Shown one piece after another: positions 9,050 through 17,401 of a stretch of 64,000 bases of DNA. How positions within the stretch are numbered: the first letter of the stretch is position 1; each line of letters opens with the position of its first letter. The notes below the pieces were generated by a model, which worked only from the letters and a program-made list of their open reading frames with translations, was not told where the DNA came from and did no database searches. The translations under genes and the position numbers were made by a program. The DNA comes from JBBAGC01 sp964491265 (lineage in GTDB: Bacteria > Spirochaetota > UBA4802 > UBA5550): positions 144,647 through 208,646 of the forward strand of contig CAZBFP010000003.1 in assembly GCA_964491265.1 (NCBI GenBank), in the 5' to 3' direction.

Positions 9050-10264
9050 TTAAAATTTTATCTGAATAAATTTTCTTTTACCGACTTTTAATATTCCTCC
9101 CTTAGCTTCAAGCTCCAGGTCAGGGTCGGTAATTTTTTCGTTTTCAAAGGATACTCCGCCGCCGGTTATAAGTCTGCGTGCGTCACCGTTGGATGAGGCT
9201 AGTCCTGACAATACCAGTAATTTAACAATCCAGATTTTATTCTCTTTAAGATCATCAGGGCTCACTGTAAATTCAGGGATATCGTCAGGTGTGTCATGGT
9301 TTACAAAAATCCGGTTAAATTCCGCCTCAGCATGCTCTGCAGTTTCGCTGTCGTAAAACTGGGCGCAGATATTTTTTGCCAGGTCTACTTTTATTTTTCT
9401 CGGGTGGATCGATCCATCCGCAAGGCCTGCTTTCATAGCCTTAATCTCTTCCATGGGCACATCTGTTACAAGCTCATAGTATAGAAACATTATTTCATCA
9501 GAAACAGACATAACCTTTCCGAATATTTCCCTGGGCGCTTCGTTTATCCCTATATAGTTGTTAAGGGACTTGCTCATCTTCTGCACACCGTCAAGTCCCA
9601 CAAGTAGAGGCATGGTTAATATTGCCTGTGGCTCCTGTCCGTATTCTCTCTGCAGGTCGCGTCCCACAAGGAGGTTGAATTTCTGGTCAGTTCCCCCAAG
9701 CTCCACGTCCGCTTTAAGTGCAACTGAGTCATAACCCTGAACAAGGGGGTACATGAATTCAAGAATTGATATGGGTTTCCCTGTTTTATACCTGTTGGAA
9801 AAGTCGTCCCTTTCCAGCATCCGCGCCACATTGTATCTTGATGTAAGCTCAAGTACACCGGCAAAATCCATGGGTGAACACCACTTTGAGTTGAATTCAA
9901 TAACTGTTTTTTCCGGATCAAGTATTTTGAAAACCTGCTTTTTATAGGTCTCAGCGTTTTCAAGCACCTCCTCTCTGGTAAGTCTTTTGCGCGTTTCAGA
10001 TTTACCGGAGGGGTCGCCTATCATCCCTGTAAAGTCCCCTATGAGAAAAACAACGCGGTGCCCCATATCCTGGAAATGCTTCATCTTTCTAAGAAGAACA
10101 GTATGTCCAAGATGAATATCGGGCGCTGTAGGGTCAAACCCGGTTTTTATCGTAAGAGGTTTATTCTCTTTTTCAGATTTTTCCAGCTTCTTCTGGAATT
10201 CTTCAATCGGTATAATTTCTTCTGTTCCCCGTTTAAGGAGTTCAATATTGTTTTTTATCATCAC
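9050..10264 (-). CDS. tyrS: Tyrosyl-tRNA synthetase
   Basis: This class I synthetase charges tRNA-Tyr. The 404 residues include FDPTAPDIHLGH (HIGH-type motif at about 43-54), GGTDQKFNLLVGRDLQ, the KMSKS loop in full, and a C-terminal S4-like RNA-binding domain (SNGDARRLITGGGVSF). The HLGH variant and TAPDIHLG segment point to the TyrZ-type branch. Start and length agree with the family. It seems to be the only aminoacyl-tRNA synthetase in the window. Confidence 0.97.
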   Translation of the reverse strand: MMIKNNIELLKRGTEEIIPIEEFQKKLEKSEKENKPLTIKTGFDPTAPDIHLGHTVLLRKMKHFQDMGHRVVFLIGDFTGMIGDPSGKSETRKRLTREEVLENAETYKKQVFKILDPEKTVIEFNSKWCSPMDFAGVLELTSRYNVARMLERDDFSNRYKTGKPISILEFMYPLVQGYDSVALKADVELGGTDQKFNLLVGRDLQREYGQEPQAILTMPLLVGLDGVQKMSKSLNNYIGINEAPREIFGKVMSVSDEIMFLYYELVTDVPMEEIKAMKAGLADGSIHPRKIKVDLAKNICAQFYDSETAEHAEAEFNRIFVNHDTPDDIPEFTVSPDDLKENKIWIVKLLVLSGLASSNGDARRLITGGGVSFENEKITDPDLELEAKGGILKVGKRKFIQIKF

Positions 10265-10281
10265 ATTACCTGTTTTTAATG

Positions 10282-10578
10282 TTAATGTTCATTCACATCA
10301 TCGTCATCTTCCCCTTCCTCTTTGCTCCCCAGCAGATCGCTGAATTCAAAGTCGGGTCCGAATTCCTTTACATAATGGTATTGAGCAATAATGGCGATGA
10401 GCTCCTCCCTCGATTCCGCGGCTTCATCTTCAGTATCGAATCCGACTATTACAGGATCCTCCATCCCTGAAAGAAATACCTCAAAACCGGGTTTCCCCTC
10501 TTCGCTTACTACACTCCCCACAGCTGTTATCTGAGGGACTACAATTGCAATACTGCCGTAATCTACTATTGGTAACAT
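10282..10578 (-). CDS. Hypothetical protein upstream of tyrS
   Basis: I do not recognise this 98-residue acidic protein. It begins with a hydrophobic beta-rich stretch (MLPIVDYGSIAIVVPQITAVG) and ends in a run of Glu and Asp (EEGEDDDDVNEH). No signal peptide or known motif is visible. It ends 17 bases before tyrS on the same strand. The upstream gap to dnaJ (10579-10987) holds one dispersed repeat. Confidence 0.65.
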   Translation of the reverse strand: MLPIVDYGSIAIVVPQITAVGSVVSEEGKPGFEVFLSGMEDPVIVGFDTEDEAAESREELIAIIAQYHYVKEFGPDFEFSDLLGSKEEGEDDDDVNEH

Positions 10579-10765
10579 ATAAATCTCCAGAATTTTTTTA
10601 AGCTGCGGTCCCTGATATTAGTTACATGGAAAACAAAATTTGCCTGAATTCAATCAGGCAAATTTATCTCATATAAGAAAGATTCCGGAGCCGTCAAGTT
10701 TATATTAAATTTCAGTAATTATTCCTAAGGATATCTTTTAATATAATAATTCTTTTTTTTTATTA

Positions 10766-10920
10766 GGCTGTCTAAAAAGTCGAATTTTAAAGAATTTGTC
10801 ATTCCGGTTTTGCAACTTCAGCTTGTGCAAATACCGGAATCTCTTGATACAATCAGGTGTATGAGATACCGGCATTTCGCTTCGCTACAGCCGGTATGAC
10901 AAGAAAAATACTTTTCTGGC
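10766..10920 (+). repeat. MITE-like dispersed repeat, copy 1 (downstream of dnaJ)
   Basis: This intergenic element begins GGCTGTCTAAAAAGTCG and carries GTCATTCCGGTTTTGCAACTTC, GTGCAAATACCGGAATCTC, GAGATACCGGC and CCGGTATGAC in order, forming nested hairpins. A reverse-orientation relative lies at 12141-12359. It has no coding capacity, as expected for a non-autonomous element. Confidence 0.85.
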
Positions 10921-10987
10921 AACCCTAATGTAAAAGCATTTTATTTTAAATAATAGTTAAGGAAATAACACTGATTAAATTCATTTT

Positions 10988-12091
10988 TCAGTAAAAATCT
11001 TTAGCTGATGATCCTTCACCTGAAAGACTGGAGAATTCTCTCAACAGCTCCTTCTGACGTGATGTGAGCTTTTTGGGAACTTCAATATTGATTTTTACAA
11101 GCTGATCCCCTTTCCCGTAGGAGCCGAGATATGGTATTCCGTTCCCTTTCAGCCTGAATACCTGTCCGTTTTCGGTTCCAGGGGGTATTTTCATTTTAAC
11201 TTTTGACCCTGTAATTGTAGGAACTTCAATATCTCCCCCGAGACAGACTGTGGGGAAGGGTACCTCAACAACATTGAGGAGGTCATTGCCGTGTCTGTCA
11301 AATACAGGGTGTTTTTTTACATGCATAACAACATATAAATCCCCGGTTATCCCGTCATTTGGAGCCTGTTCCCCCTCACCGGTAATTTTGAGTCTTGAAC
11401 CTGACTCCACACCCGCGGGGATTTTAACTGTAAGGGTCCGTTTCTTCCTGGTAAGTCCTGAGCCTCCGCAGGTTTTACAGGGTGAGGTTATAATTTTACC
11501 CTCACCGCGGCACCTGGGGCATGGCTGGGATATTGAGAAAAATCCCTGTGTCTGGCGGATCTGCCCTGCTCCATTACAGGTGGTGCAGACTGCAGGTTTC
11601 GATTTAGATGAAGATCCTGTGCCGCCGCAGGTTTCGCACTGCTCGCTCCTCGGTATTTCTATCTGAACCTCACTCCCTGTGGCTGTCTGTTCCAGAGAGA
11701 TGGTAAGATCGTACTGAAGATCTGCCCCTCTTCTTTTCCTCTGCGACCTGCTTCTCTGCCCGCCGAATGAGGATCCGAAAAATCCTTCAAAAATATCTCC
11801 AAGGTCAACATCACCGAAAATATCTGAAAAATCGGTGTAGGCGCCCCTTCCGAAATTATCGAAACCCTGTACACCTTCATGGCCGAACTTGTCGTAGGAG
11901 GCTCTTTTTTTAGGGTCTCTTAAGACCTCGTAAGCTTCTGTGGCCTCTTTGAATTTCTCCTCAGATTCCGGGTTCCCTTTGTTTTTATCCGGATGGTATT
12001 TCAGCGCAAGTTTCCGGTATGCCTGCTTAATATCCTGTTCCGAAGAGTTTTTAGGTACTCCCAGAATTTCGTAGTAATCTCTTTTTCCCAA
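10988..12091 (-). CDS. dnaJ: Chaperone DnaJ
   Basis: This is the Hsp40 co-chaperone that stimulates DnaK ATPase. The 367-residue protein has a J domain (HPD at 33-35), a Gly/Phe-rich segment (about 76-112), four zinc-binding CxxCxGxG repeats between residues 152 and 212 (CETCGGTG, CTTCNGAG, CPRCRGEG, CKTCGGSG) and the C-terminal substrate-binding domain. It is the last gene of the hrcA-grpE-dnaK-dnaJ series, but the gap to dnaK holds a repeat element, so it may be transcribed separately. Confidence 0.97.
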   Translation of the reverse strand: MGKRDYYEILGVPKNSSEQDIKQAYRKLALKYHPDKNKGNPESEEKFKEATEAYEVLRDPKKRASYDKFGHEGVQGFDNFGRGAYTDFSDIFGDVDLGDIFEGFFGSSFGGQRSRSQRKRRGADLQYDLTISLEQTATGSEVQIEIPRSEQCETCGGTGSSSKSKPAVCTTCNGAGQIRQTQGFFSISQPCPRCRGEGKIITSPCKTCGGSGLTRKKRTLTVKIPAGVESGSRLKITGEGEQAPNDGITGDLYVVMHVKKHPVFDRHGNDLLNVVEVPFPTVCLGGDIEVPTITGSKVKMKIPPGTENGQVFRLKGNGIPYLGSYGKGDQLVKINIEVPKKLTSRQKELLREFSSLSGEGSSAKDFY

Positions 12092-12140
12092 TTTTCTATC
12101 CTCTTTAAAAAACTACTTCTTAACAGCGGGTTTGTCTATG

Positions 12141-12359
12141 AGCCTTTCCAAAAAGTACTTTCCTGGTCATACCGGCTGTAGCTAAGCGAAAGCAAGCGTT
12201 GTTGAAACTTCCTGTTTCGTGCTTGCAGGCAGCCCTCGTGGCTGCACTGCCGGTATCTCTTAGGACTGATTTTATCAGGAGATTCCGGTATTTGCACAAA
12301 TTGAAGTTGCAAAACCGGAATGACAAATCCTTTTAAATCCGACTTTTGAAACAGTCCCA
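12141..12359 (-). repeat. MITE-like dispersed repeat, copy 2 (between dnaK and dnaJ)
   Basis: Read on the minus strand it starts GGGACTGTTTCAAAAGTCGG and repeats the same blocks as the copy at 10766: GTCATTCCGGTTTTGCAACTTC, GTGCAAATACCGGAATCTC, GAGATACCGGCAG and CCGGTATGACC. The two copies are in opposite orientation and flank dnaJ. This copy has an extra internal stretch. Small frames across it are not genes. Confidence 0.85.
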
Positions 12360-12390
12360 TAGCTTTCCCCGCTGACTGGTAAGACAGAGA

Positions 12391-14316
12391 TCATTTTTTC
12401 TCTTCCTCGTCAACTACTTCATAATCAGCGTCATATACATTGTCATTGCCGTCTGAAGCTTCCCCTGCAGCGCCCCCGTTATCCTGACTCTGGCCCGGGG
12501 CTTCTCCGCCGGCTGCGCCTTCCTGGTATATTCTCTGTGCAAACTGGTGAGAAGCCTGCTCAAGATCGGTTTTCGCCTTTGTAATTGATTCAGTACTGTT
12601 CCCTTCCATTGCTGTACGGAGAGTGGAGATGGCAGAGTAAATCTGATTTTTCTCATCCTCCTGCACCTTGGCCTCATTCTCTCTCATCATTTTCTCAATG
12701 GAGTAGATAAGTGTGTCAGCTTCGTTGCGAGCTTCAATCAGGGCTCTTGCCTTTTTATCCTCATCCGCATGGGCTTCCGCTTCCTTAACCATTTTGTCGA
12801 TTTCAGCTTCACTTAATCCGCTGGAAGATTCGATTTTTATTTTCTGCTCTTTTCCTGAACCGAGATCTTTTGCAGAAACATGGACTATTCCATTTGCATC
12901 TATATCGAAGGTCACCTCTATCTGCGGCACACCTCTTGGAGCCGGGGGTATGTCTGTAAGGTCAAATCTCCCCAGTGTTCTGTTCTGTGCTGAAAGTTCC
13001 CTTTCACCCTGAAGTACATGAATTGATACTGCAGGCTGGTTGTCCGCTGCTGTTGAGAATACCTGGCTCTTCCTTGCTGGAATAGTGGTGTTCCTTTCTA
13101 TAAGCTTGGTCATTACACCGCCCAGTGTTTCTATACCGAGGGAGAGTGGTGTTACATCAAGGAGAAGAACATCATGAACATCCCCTGCTAAAACTCCACC
13201 CTGGATCGCAGCCCCTATTGCCACAACCTCATCGGGGTTTACACCTTTATGCGGATCTTTGCCGAAAATTCTTTTTACCAGCTCCTGCACTGCAGGGATC
13301 CTTGTTGAACCACCAACCAGGATTACTTCGTCAATGTCGCCGGGAGTAAGGCCCGCGTCTTCAAGGGCTCTCATGCATGGAACTTTTGTTGATTCAATAA
13401 GATCCTCAACAAGCTGCTCAAACTTTGACCTTGAAAGATTTGTTACAAGGTGCTTGGGGCCGTTCTGGTCAGCTGTGAGGAAGGGAATATTTATTTCTGT
13501 CTGCATTTTGCCCGACAGTTCAATTTTCGCTTTTTCTGCAGATTCCTTAAGTCTCTGCAGCGCCATTTTGTCTTTAGATACATCTATGCCGGTCTGATTT
13601 TTAAACTCGTTCATCAGCCAGGTCATTATTCTCTGGTCAAAGTCGTCACCGCCAAGGTGGGTATTTCCATTTGTAGATTTTACTTCAAAAACGCCGTCTC
13701 CCAGCTCAAGTATGGATACGTCAAAGGTTCCGCCCCCAAGGTCGTAAACAGCAATCTTTTCATTATTTTTACCCTTGTCAAGGCCGTATGCAAGAGCCGC
13801 AGCAGTGGGTTCATTTATTATTCTTTCCACTTCAAGACCGGCAATTCTCCCTGCATCTTTAGTTGCCTGTCTTTGTGAGTCATTAAAGTAGGCTGGAACT
13901 GTAATTACCGCTTTAGTAATGGTTTCGCCAAGGAAATCCTCTGCAGTCTGCTTCATCTTCTGAAGAATTCTGGCGGAAATCTCCTGAGGGGTGAATTCCC
14001 CTGCAACTGTTTTAATAACAAGACCCCCCTTGGAGTCATCAATTACATTGTAGGGGACCATGGAGATCTCTTCAGAAACCTCGCTGTTTTTGCGGCCCAT
14101 AAAGCGTTTAACTGACCTGATTGTGTTTTCAGGGTTTGTGATAATCTGGTTTTTGGCAACCTGACCAACAAGCCTTTCGCTTTTATCTGTATATGCTACT
14201 ATGGAAGGGGTTGTTCTCTGCCCTTCTGAATTCTGAATAACTACAGGCTCTCCGCCTGACATGACTGAAACACATGAATTTGTTGTTCCAAGGTCTATAC
14301 CAATTATTTTGCTCAT
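12391..14316 (-). CDS. dnaK: Chaperone DnaK (Hsp70)
   Basis: This is the ATP-dependent chaperone, 641 residues and full-length. Visible signatures are IGIDLGTTNSCVSV at 5-18, the second phosphate loop IAVYDLGGGTFDVSILE, VILVGGSTRIPAVQ, and a C-terminal lid followed by the flexible acidic tail ending DYEVVDEEEKK. It follows grpE by about 100 bases that contain no CIRCE, so it probably depends on the operator upstream of hrcA. Confidence 0.98.
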   Translation of the reverse strand: MSKIIGIDLGTTNSCVSVMSGGEPVVIQNSEGQRTTPSIVAYTDKSERLVGQVAKNQIITNPENTIRSVKRFMGRKNSEVSEEISMVPYNVIDDSKGGLVIKTVAGEFTPQEISARILQKMKQTAEDFLGETITKAVITVPAYFNDSQRQATKDAGRIAGLEVERIINEPTAAALAYGLDKGKNNEKIAVYDLGGGTFDVSILELGDGVFEVKSTNGNTHLGGDDFDQRIMTWLMNEFKNQTGIDVSKDKMALQRLKESAEKAKIELSGKMQTEINIPFLTADQNGPKHLVTNLSRSKFEQLVEDLIESTKVPCMRALEDAGLTPGDIDEVILVGGSTRIPAVQELVKRIFGKDPHKGVNPDEVVAIGAAIQGGVLAGDVHDVLLLDVTPLSLGIETLGGVMTKLIERNTTIPARKSQVFSTAADNQPAVSIHVLQGERELSAQNRTLGRFDLTDIPPAPRGVPQIEVTFDIDANGIVHVSAKDLGSGKEQKIKIESSSGLSEAEIDKMVKEAEAHADEDKKARALIEARNEADTLIYSIEKMMRENEAKVQEDEKNQIYSAISTLRTAMEGNSTESITKAKTDLEQASHQFAQRIYQEGAAGGEAPGQSQDNGGAAGEASDGNDNVYDADYEVVDEEEKK

Positions 14317-14415
14317 CTTTATTGCTCCTTGTTTATAATATAATCGTTAATTTAAATTTTTTCCTGTCTTAAAACCGGCTTCTCTCTTTATAAAAGAGCA
14401 GCTTTATGGCTGTTT

Positions 14416-15066
14416 TCAGCCGGCATCTTCAGTGCCGTTTTTCTTCACCGCTTTAGCAACCTTAACCTTTGCGGTTCTTATAACCTGGTCTTCAAGCCTG
14501 AACCCTTTCTGGTGAACCTTTGTTACAGTGTCACTCTCCATCTCTCTGTCAGTTTCTTCAATTTCAATGGCTTCATGAAAATTCGGGTCAAAGGCTTTTC
14601 CGTCAGATTCGATTTCAACAATTCCGTAATTTCCCAGGGTCTCCTCAATCCGCTTGGAGATGATTTTAACCCCCTCTGAAAAGGAACTGCGTGCCTCCTC
14701 TGTGTCTGAGTCTGCCAGGTTCCCTGCTGCATCTATTGCCCTGATAAGGTCATCATTGATATTGATAATATCACGGGCAAATTCTTTAATTGCTGTTTTT
14801 CTGTACTCCTCCTGGAGTCTTAAAGCCCTTTTTTTATAGTTTTCAAAGTCGGCCTGTCTCCGCTGGAGAAGGTCTTTAAGTGTTTCATTCTCTTTTGTCA
14901 GTTTAATAACTTCATCCTCCATTGAAGGTTCACAGTTTTCCTCTTTCTCCCGGCTGGTGTTTTCTTCACCAGTTTCTTCATGTTTTAAATCGTGATCATT
15001 TTTTAACTTAGCTTCATTAGCTGCTGTTTCATCCGCTGAGTTTTTTTTACTGTTTTCTTTGTTCAT
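14416..15066 (-). CDS. grpE: Nucleotide exchange factor GrpE
   Basis: GrpE releases ADP from DnaK. The 216-residue protein has a charged, disordered N-terminus (residues 1-50), a long coiled-coil region (KLTKENETLKDLLQRRQADF onward) and the C-terminal beta domain with the family motif GVKIISKRIEETLGNYGIVE and FDPNFHEAIE. It sits between hrcA and dnaK, 32 bases after hrcA, as one operon. Confidence 0.96.
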   Translation of the reverse strand: MNKENSKKNSADETAANEAKLKNDHDLKHEETGEENTSREKEENCEPSMEDEVIKLTKENETLKDLLQRRQADFENYKKRALRLQEEYRKTAIKEFARDIININDDLIRAIDAAGNLADSDTEEARSSFSEGVKIISKRIEETLGNYGIVEIESDGKAFDPNFHEAIEIEETDREMESDTVTKVHQKGFRLEDQVIRTAKVKVAKAVKKNGTEDAG

Positions 15067-15098
15067 TTCTCTTTTTGCTCCGTTCCAATTGTTTCTGT

Positions 15099-16187
15099 TT
15101 ATTTTGACATCTTAGTCAGAAGGCCTGAAACAGCTTTCCCTGTATAATCGACCAGTGGAACAACTTTTTCATAGTCCATCCTGGTGGGGCCTATAACACC
15201 TACTGCGCCCACCGGTTTATTCCCTATTTTGTAGGATGAGGTGACAAAACTGCATCCCCATACCTTTTCGTTTTCAATCTCCCCGCCAATGAGAATTTTT
15301 ATCCCTTCATGTTCAACCTGCTGCTCAAGTATATCCTTAAGAATATTTTTCTCTTCAATTATATTAAGCAGGCTGTTAAGTCTCTGCTCTTCCACCATTT
15401 CCGGTATTCGCAGAAGATTTTCTATACCGTCTATATTCACAGTGGACTCATCGCTCACATTTAAAGCGAGCTGGGCAATATCGAGTGCAAGTTCCCTGTT
15501 GGCAGAAGCGGTTTTATCCGCTCTCAGGTCGTTGAAAATTGTTTCCTTGATATGATGAAGGGAGAATCCGCATAGCTCCCCTGTAAGGAATTTGGAGTAT
15601 TCCGAAAGCTCATCCTGGGTTACTTTTACAGAAAGGGTTACCTTTTTTGTAAGGATCATTCCTGTCCTGGTAATAGCCAGCATAAGAACCTCATCACTCT
15701 CAAGCTGAATAAGCTCAACAATCTTTACAACAGTGAAATCGGGTTTCGGCGACAGCATAACCCCTGCGTAATTTGACACAAGTGAGAGCATTTTTGTGAC
15801 AGATTGGAATATTTTATCAATCTGCAGCTCCTTCTGGAAAATTTTGTCATCAAGGATCATATCCTGATGAAATTCAGAATGGTAATTGTCCAGAAGTGAG
15901 TCCACATAGTACCTGTACCCCAGGTCTGTAGGGACCCTCCCTGATGAAGTATGGGGCTGCATAAGGAAATTCATCCTTTCCAGGTCGAACATAATATTCC
16001 TTATTGTTGCAGGTGAAAGGGAAAGAGAGTATTTTTGAACAAAAGATCTTGACCCTACAGGCTTACCTGTGAGGATATACTCATAAACAATGGCATTAAG
16101 AATAGAAGATTCCCTTTCATCCAGCTGCCGTTCTTTTTTAAGTTCATTTTTCAATTTTATAACACTCATCCTGTTATTAGCACTCAT
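15099..16187 (-). CDS. hrcA: Heat-inducible transcription repressor HrcA
   Basis: HrcA binds CIRCE and represses this heat-shock operon. The N-terminal winged helix is visible (ESSILNAIVYEYILTGKPVG, SPATIRNIMFDLE), and the C-terminus has the GAF-like region ending VVPLVDYTGKAVSGLL. The longest frame starts at 16187, inside the CIRCE. Since transcription should begin near 16201, the ATG at 16169 or the TTG at 16157 (AGGATGAG lies ahead of the latter) are better start candidates. The extra N-terminal residues do not match the family core. Confidence 0.96.
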   Translation of the reverse strand: MSANNRMSVIKLKNELKKERQLDERESSILNAIVYEYILTGKPVGSRSFVQKYSLSLSPATIRNIMFDLERMNFLMQPHTSSGRVPTDLGYRYYVDSLLDNYHSEFHQDMILDDKIFQKELQIDKIFQSVTKMLSLVSNYAGVMLSPKPDFTVVKIVELIQLESDEVLMLAITRTGMILTKKVTLSVKVTQDELSEYSKFLTGELCGFSLHHIKETIFNDLRADKTASANRELALDIAQLALNVSDESTVNIDGIENLLRIPEMVEEQRLNSLLNIIEEKNILKDILEQQVEHEGIKILIGGEIENEKVWGCSFVTSSYKIGNKPVGAVGVIGPTRMDYEKVVPLVDYTGKAVSGLLTKMSK

Positions 16188-16208
16188 ATATGATGAGTGC
16201 TAATAACA
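16172..16208. promoter_or_regulatory. CIRCE operator, extended palindrome
   Basis: The canonical TTAGCACTC-N9-GAGTGCTAA is perfect at 16177-16203. The symmetry extends beyond the consensus: arms 16172-16187 and 16193-16208 are exact reverse complements of 16 bases with a 5-base loop. HrcA bound here would cover the presumed transcription start of the hrcA-grpE-dnaK operon. Confidence 0.97.
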
Positions 16209-16235
16209 ATATAATAAAATCGTTCCTATCGTCAA
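16208..16235 (-). promoter_or_regulatory. Sigma-70-type promoter of the hrcA operon
   Basis: On the minus strand TTGACG (16235-16230) and TATATT (16213-16208) are 16 bases apart, immediately upstream of CIRCE. The expected start point near 16201 places the CIRCE in the first transcribed bases. This is a prediction from sequence only. Confidence 0.75.
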
Positions 16236-16265
16236 GGAAAAATTTAAAAAAACTGATTTCCGGGG

Positions 16266-17099
16266 CTATTTTTTTTGAGGGATTTTCTTTTTATCTTTTT
16301 CTGTGGAATCGTATTTTTTGTCCCCTGCTTCCAGGGTAAGTCTTGCAGCATCAATTGTGGTTTTAAGCTTATCCGACTCGCTGCTTTCGCCAAGGATAAT
16401 ATGAATTTTCCGTAATGCTTCAAGATATTCTATCGATTTTTTCAGATCCTCCCGCGATTTAGCAGAGAGCTCATATTTTGTTCTGTATAATTTCGCCGCT
16501 TCTTCAATAGACTCTTTCGCGAGTCTCAGATGTTCCCTCCTGTCGTGGAAAAACTCCATCCTGGGGTCCCGGTATTTCTGTATATCGGAAAAATTTATAA
16601 GGTTTCTGTTCATAATCGCCACTTTGGCCTGGAGCTCCACAAAGAGCCATTTCCATTTTGAGTCCTCTCCCAGGCTGTTTTTAAGTGAAAAGAAAACCTC
16701 GTTAATCCTGTTTACCAGGTCCAGGATCTGCCTTGCATTTAGCCTCCCGATCTTTGCAAGGTGCTCCTCATTTTCTTTAAGGGATTCTCTGTCAACTTCA
16801 TCGCCGAAATTATCCTTCATCAGCTGGAGAATTTTGGAAAAACTCGACTTTGCCGCATCAAGACTCTTACTGTTTTTTATCCCCAGCATATTAATTGAGA
16901 GTTCATTTGTCTTTAAATTCAGCTCTATTGAGTTTAAAAGGTAGTTTACTATTTCCAGGTTGTAGTATGGCTCAAGTTTCTCATTTTTTCTTTTTTTAAG
17001 CAGCACTTCCTTAATCAGCCTCTCAAGGTTTTCACCTTCAGCCTTTAAGTTTTTTATTTCATCATTATATGCTGCTTTCTGCGCCTTGGATATTGTCAT
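16266..17099 (-). CDS. Hypothetical helical cytoplasmic protein
   Basis: I do not recognise this 277-residue protein. It is highly charged and almost entirely helical in appearance, with Lys/Glu-rich heptad-like stretches (KNLKAEGENLERLIKEVLLK, EAAKLYRTKYELSAKSREDL) and a Lys-rich tail. There is no signal peptide or membrane segment. It lies upstream of hrcA on the same strand, but the hrcA promoter and CIRCE are in between, so the genes are probably regulated separately. Confidence 0.75.
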   Translation of the reverse strand: MTISKAQKAAYNDEIKNLKAEGENLERLIKEVLLKKRKNEKLEPYYNLEIVNYLLNSIELNLKTNELSINMLGIKNSKSLDAAKSSFSKILQLMKDNFGDEVDRESLKENEEHLAKIGRLNARQILDLVNRINEVFFSLKNSLGEDSKWKWLFVELQAKVAIMNRNLINFSDIQKYRDPRMEFFHDRREHLRLAKESIEEAAKLYRTKYELSAKSREDLKKSIEYLEALRKIHIILGESSESDKLKTTIDAARLTLEAGDKKYDSTEKDKKKIPQKK

Positions 17100-17227
17100 A
17101 ACATAACTCCGCTCTTCACCTTATTATTATATTATCGGAGATGTGGGAGAAATTATCAATTCCTCTTTAAAAAAAGTACTTGTCAGGACTTATAATAAGT
17201 AACAGTTTAAAAATAGCGGGAGAAGCT

Positions 17228-17337
17228 TGTCATTCCGGCCGAAGCGATAGAGAAGGGCCGGAATCTCCTGAATAAATCAGGAGTTATGAGATTCCCGCAT
17301 TTGTACTGAGCTTGTCGAAGTATGCGCGGGAATGACA
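17228..17337. repeat. Dispersed inverted repeat, second copy of the TGTCATTCC family
   Basis: It opens with TGTCATTCC at 17228 and closes with GGAATGACA at 17337, with inner GGCCGGAATCTCCTG and GAGATTCCCGCAT hairpins. It carries an insertion of TTGTACTGAGCTTGTCGAAG relative to the copy at 6881. It lies in the divergent region 17100-17401, which otherwise holds only AT-rich promoter-like sequence. Confidence 0.85.
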
Positions 17338-17401
17338 CCGCCAAAAGAACTTCTGCCTTTAATGGCAGATATAATACCTCCTGCATAATGGATATAATAA
17401 T

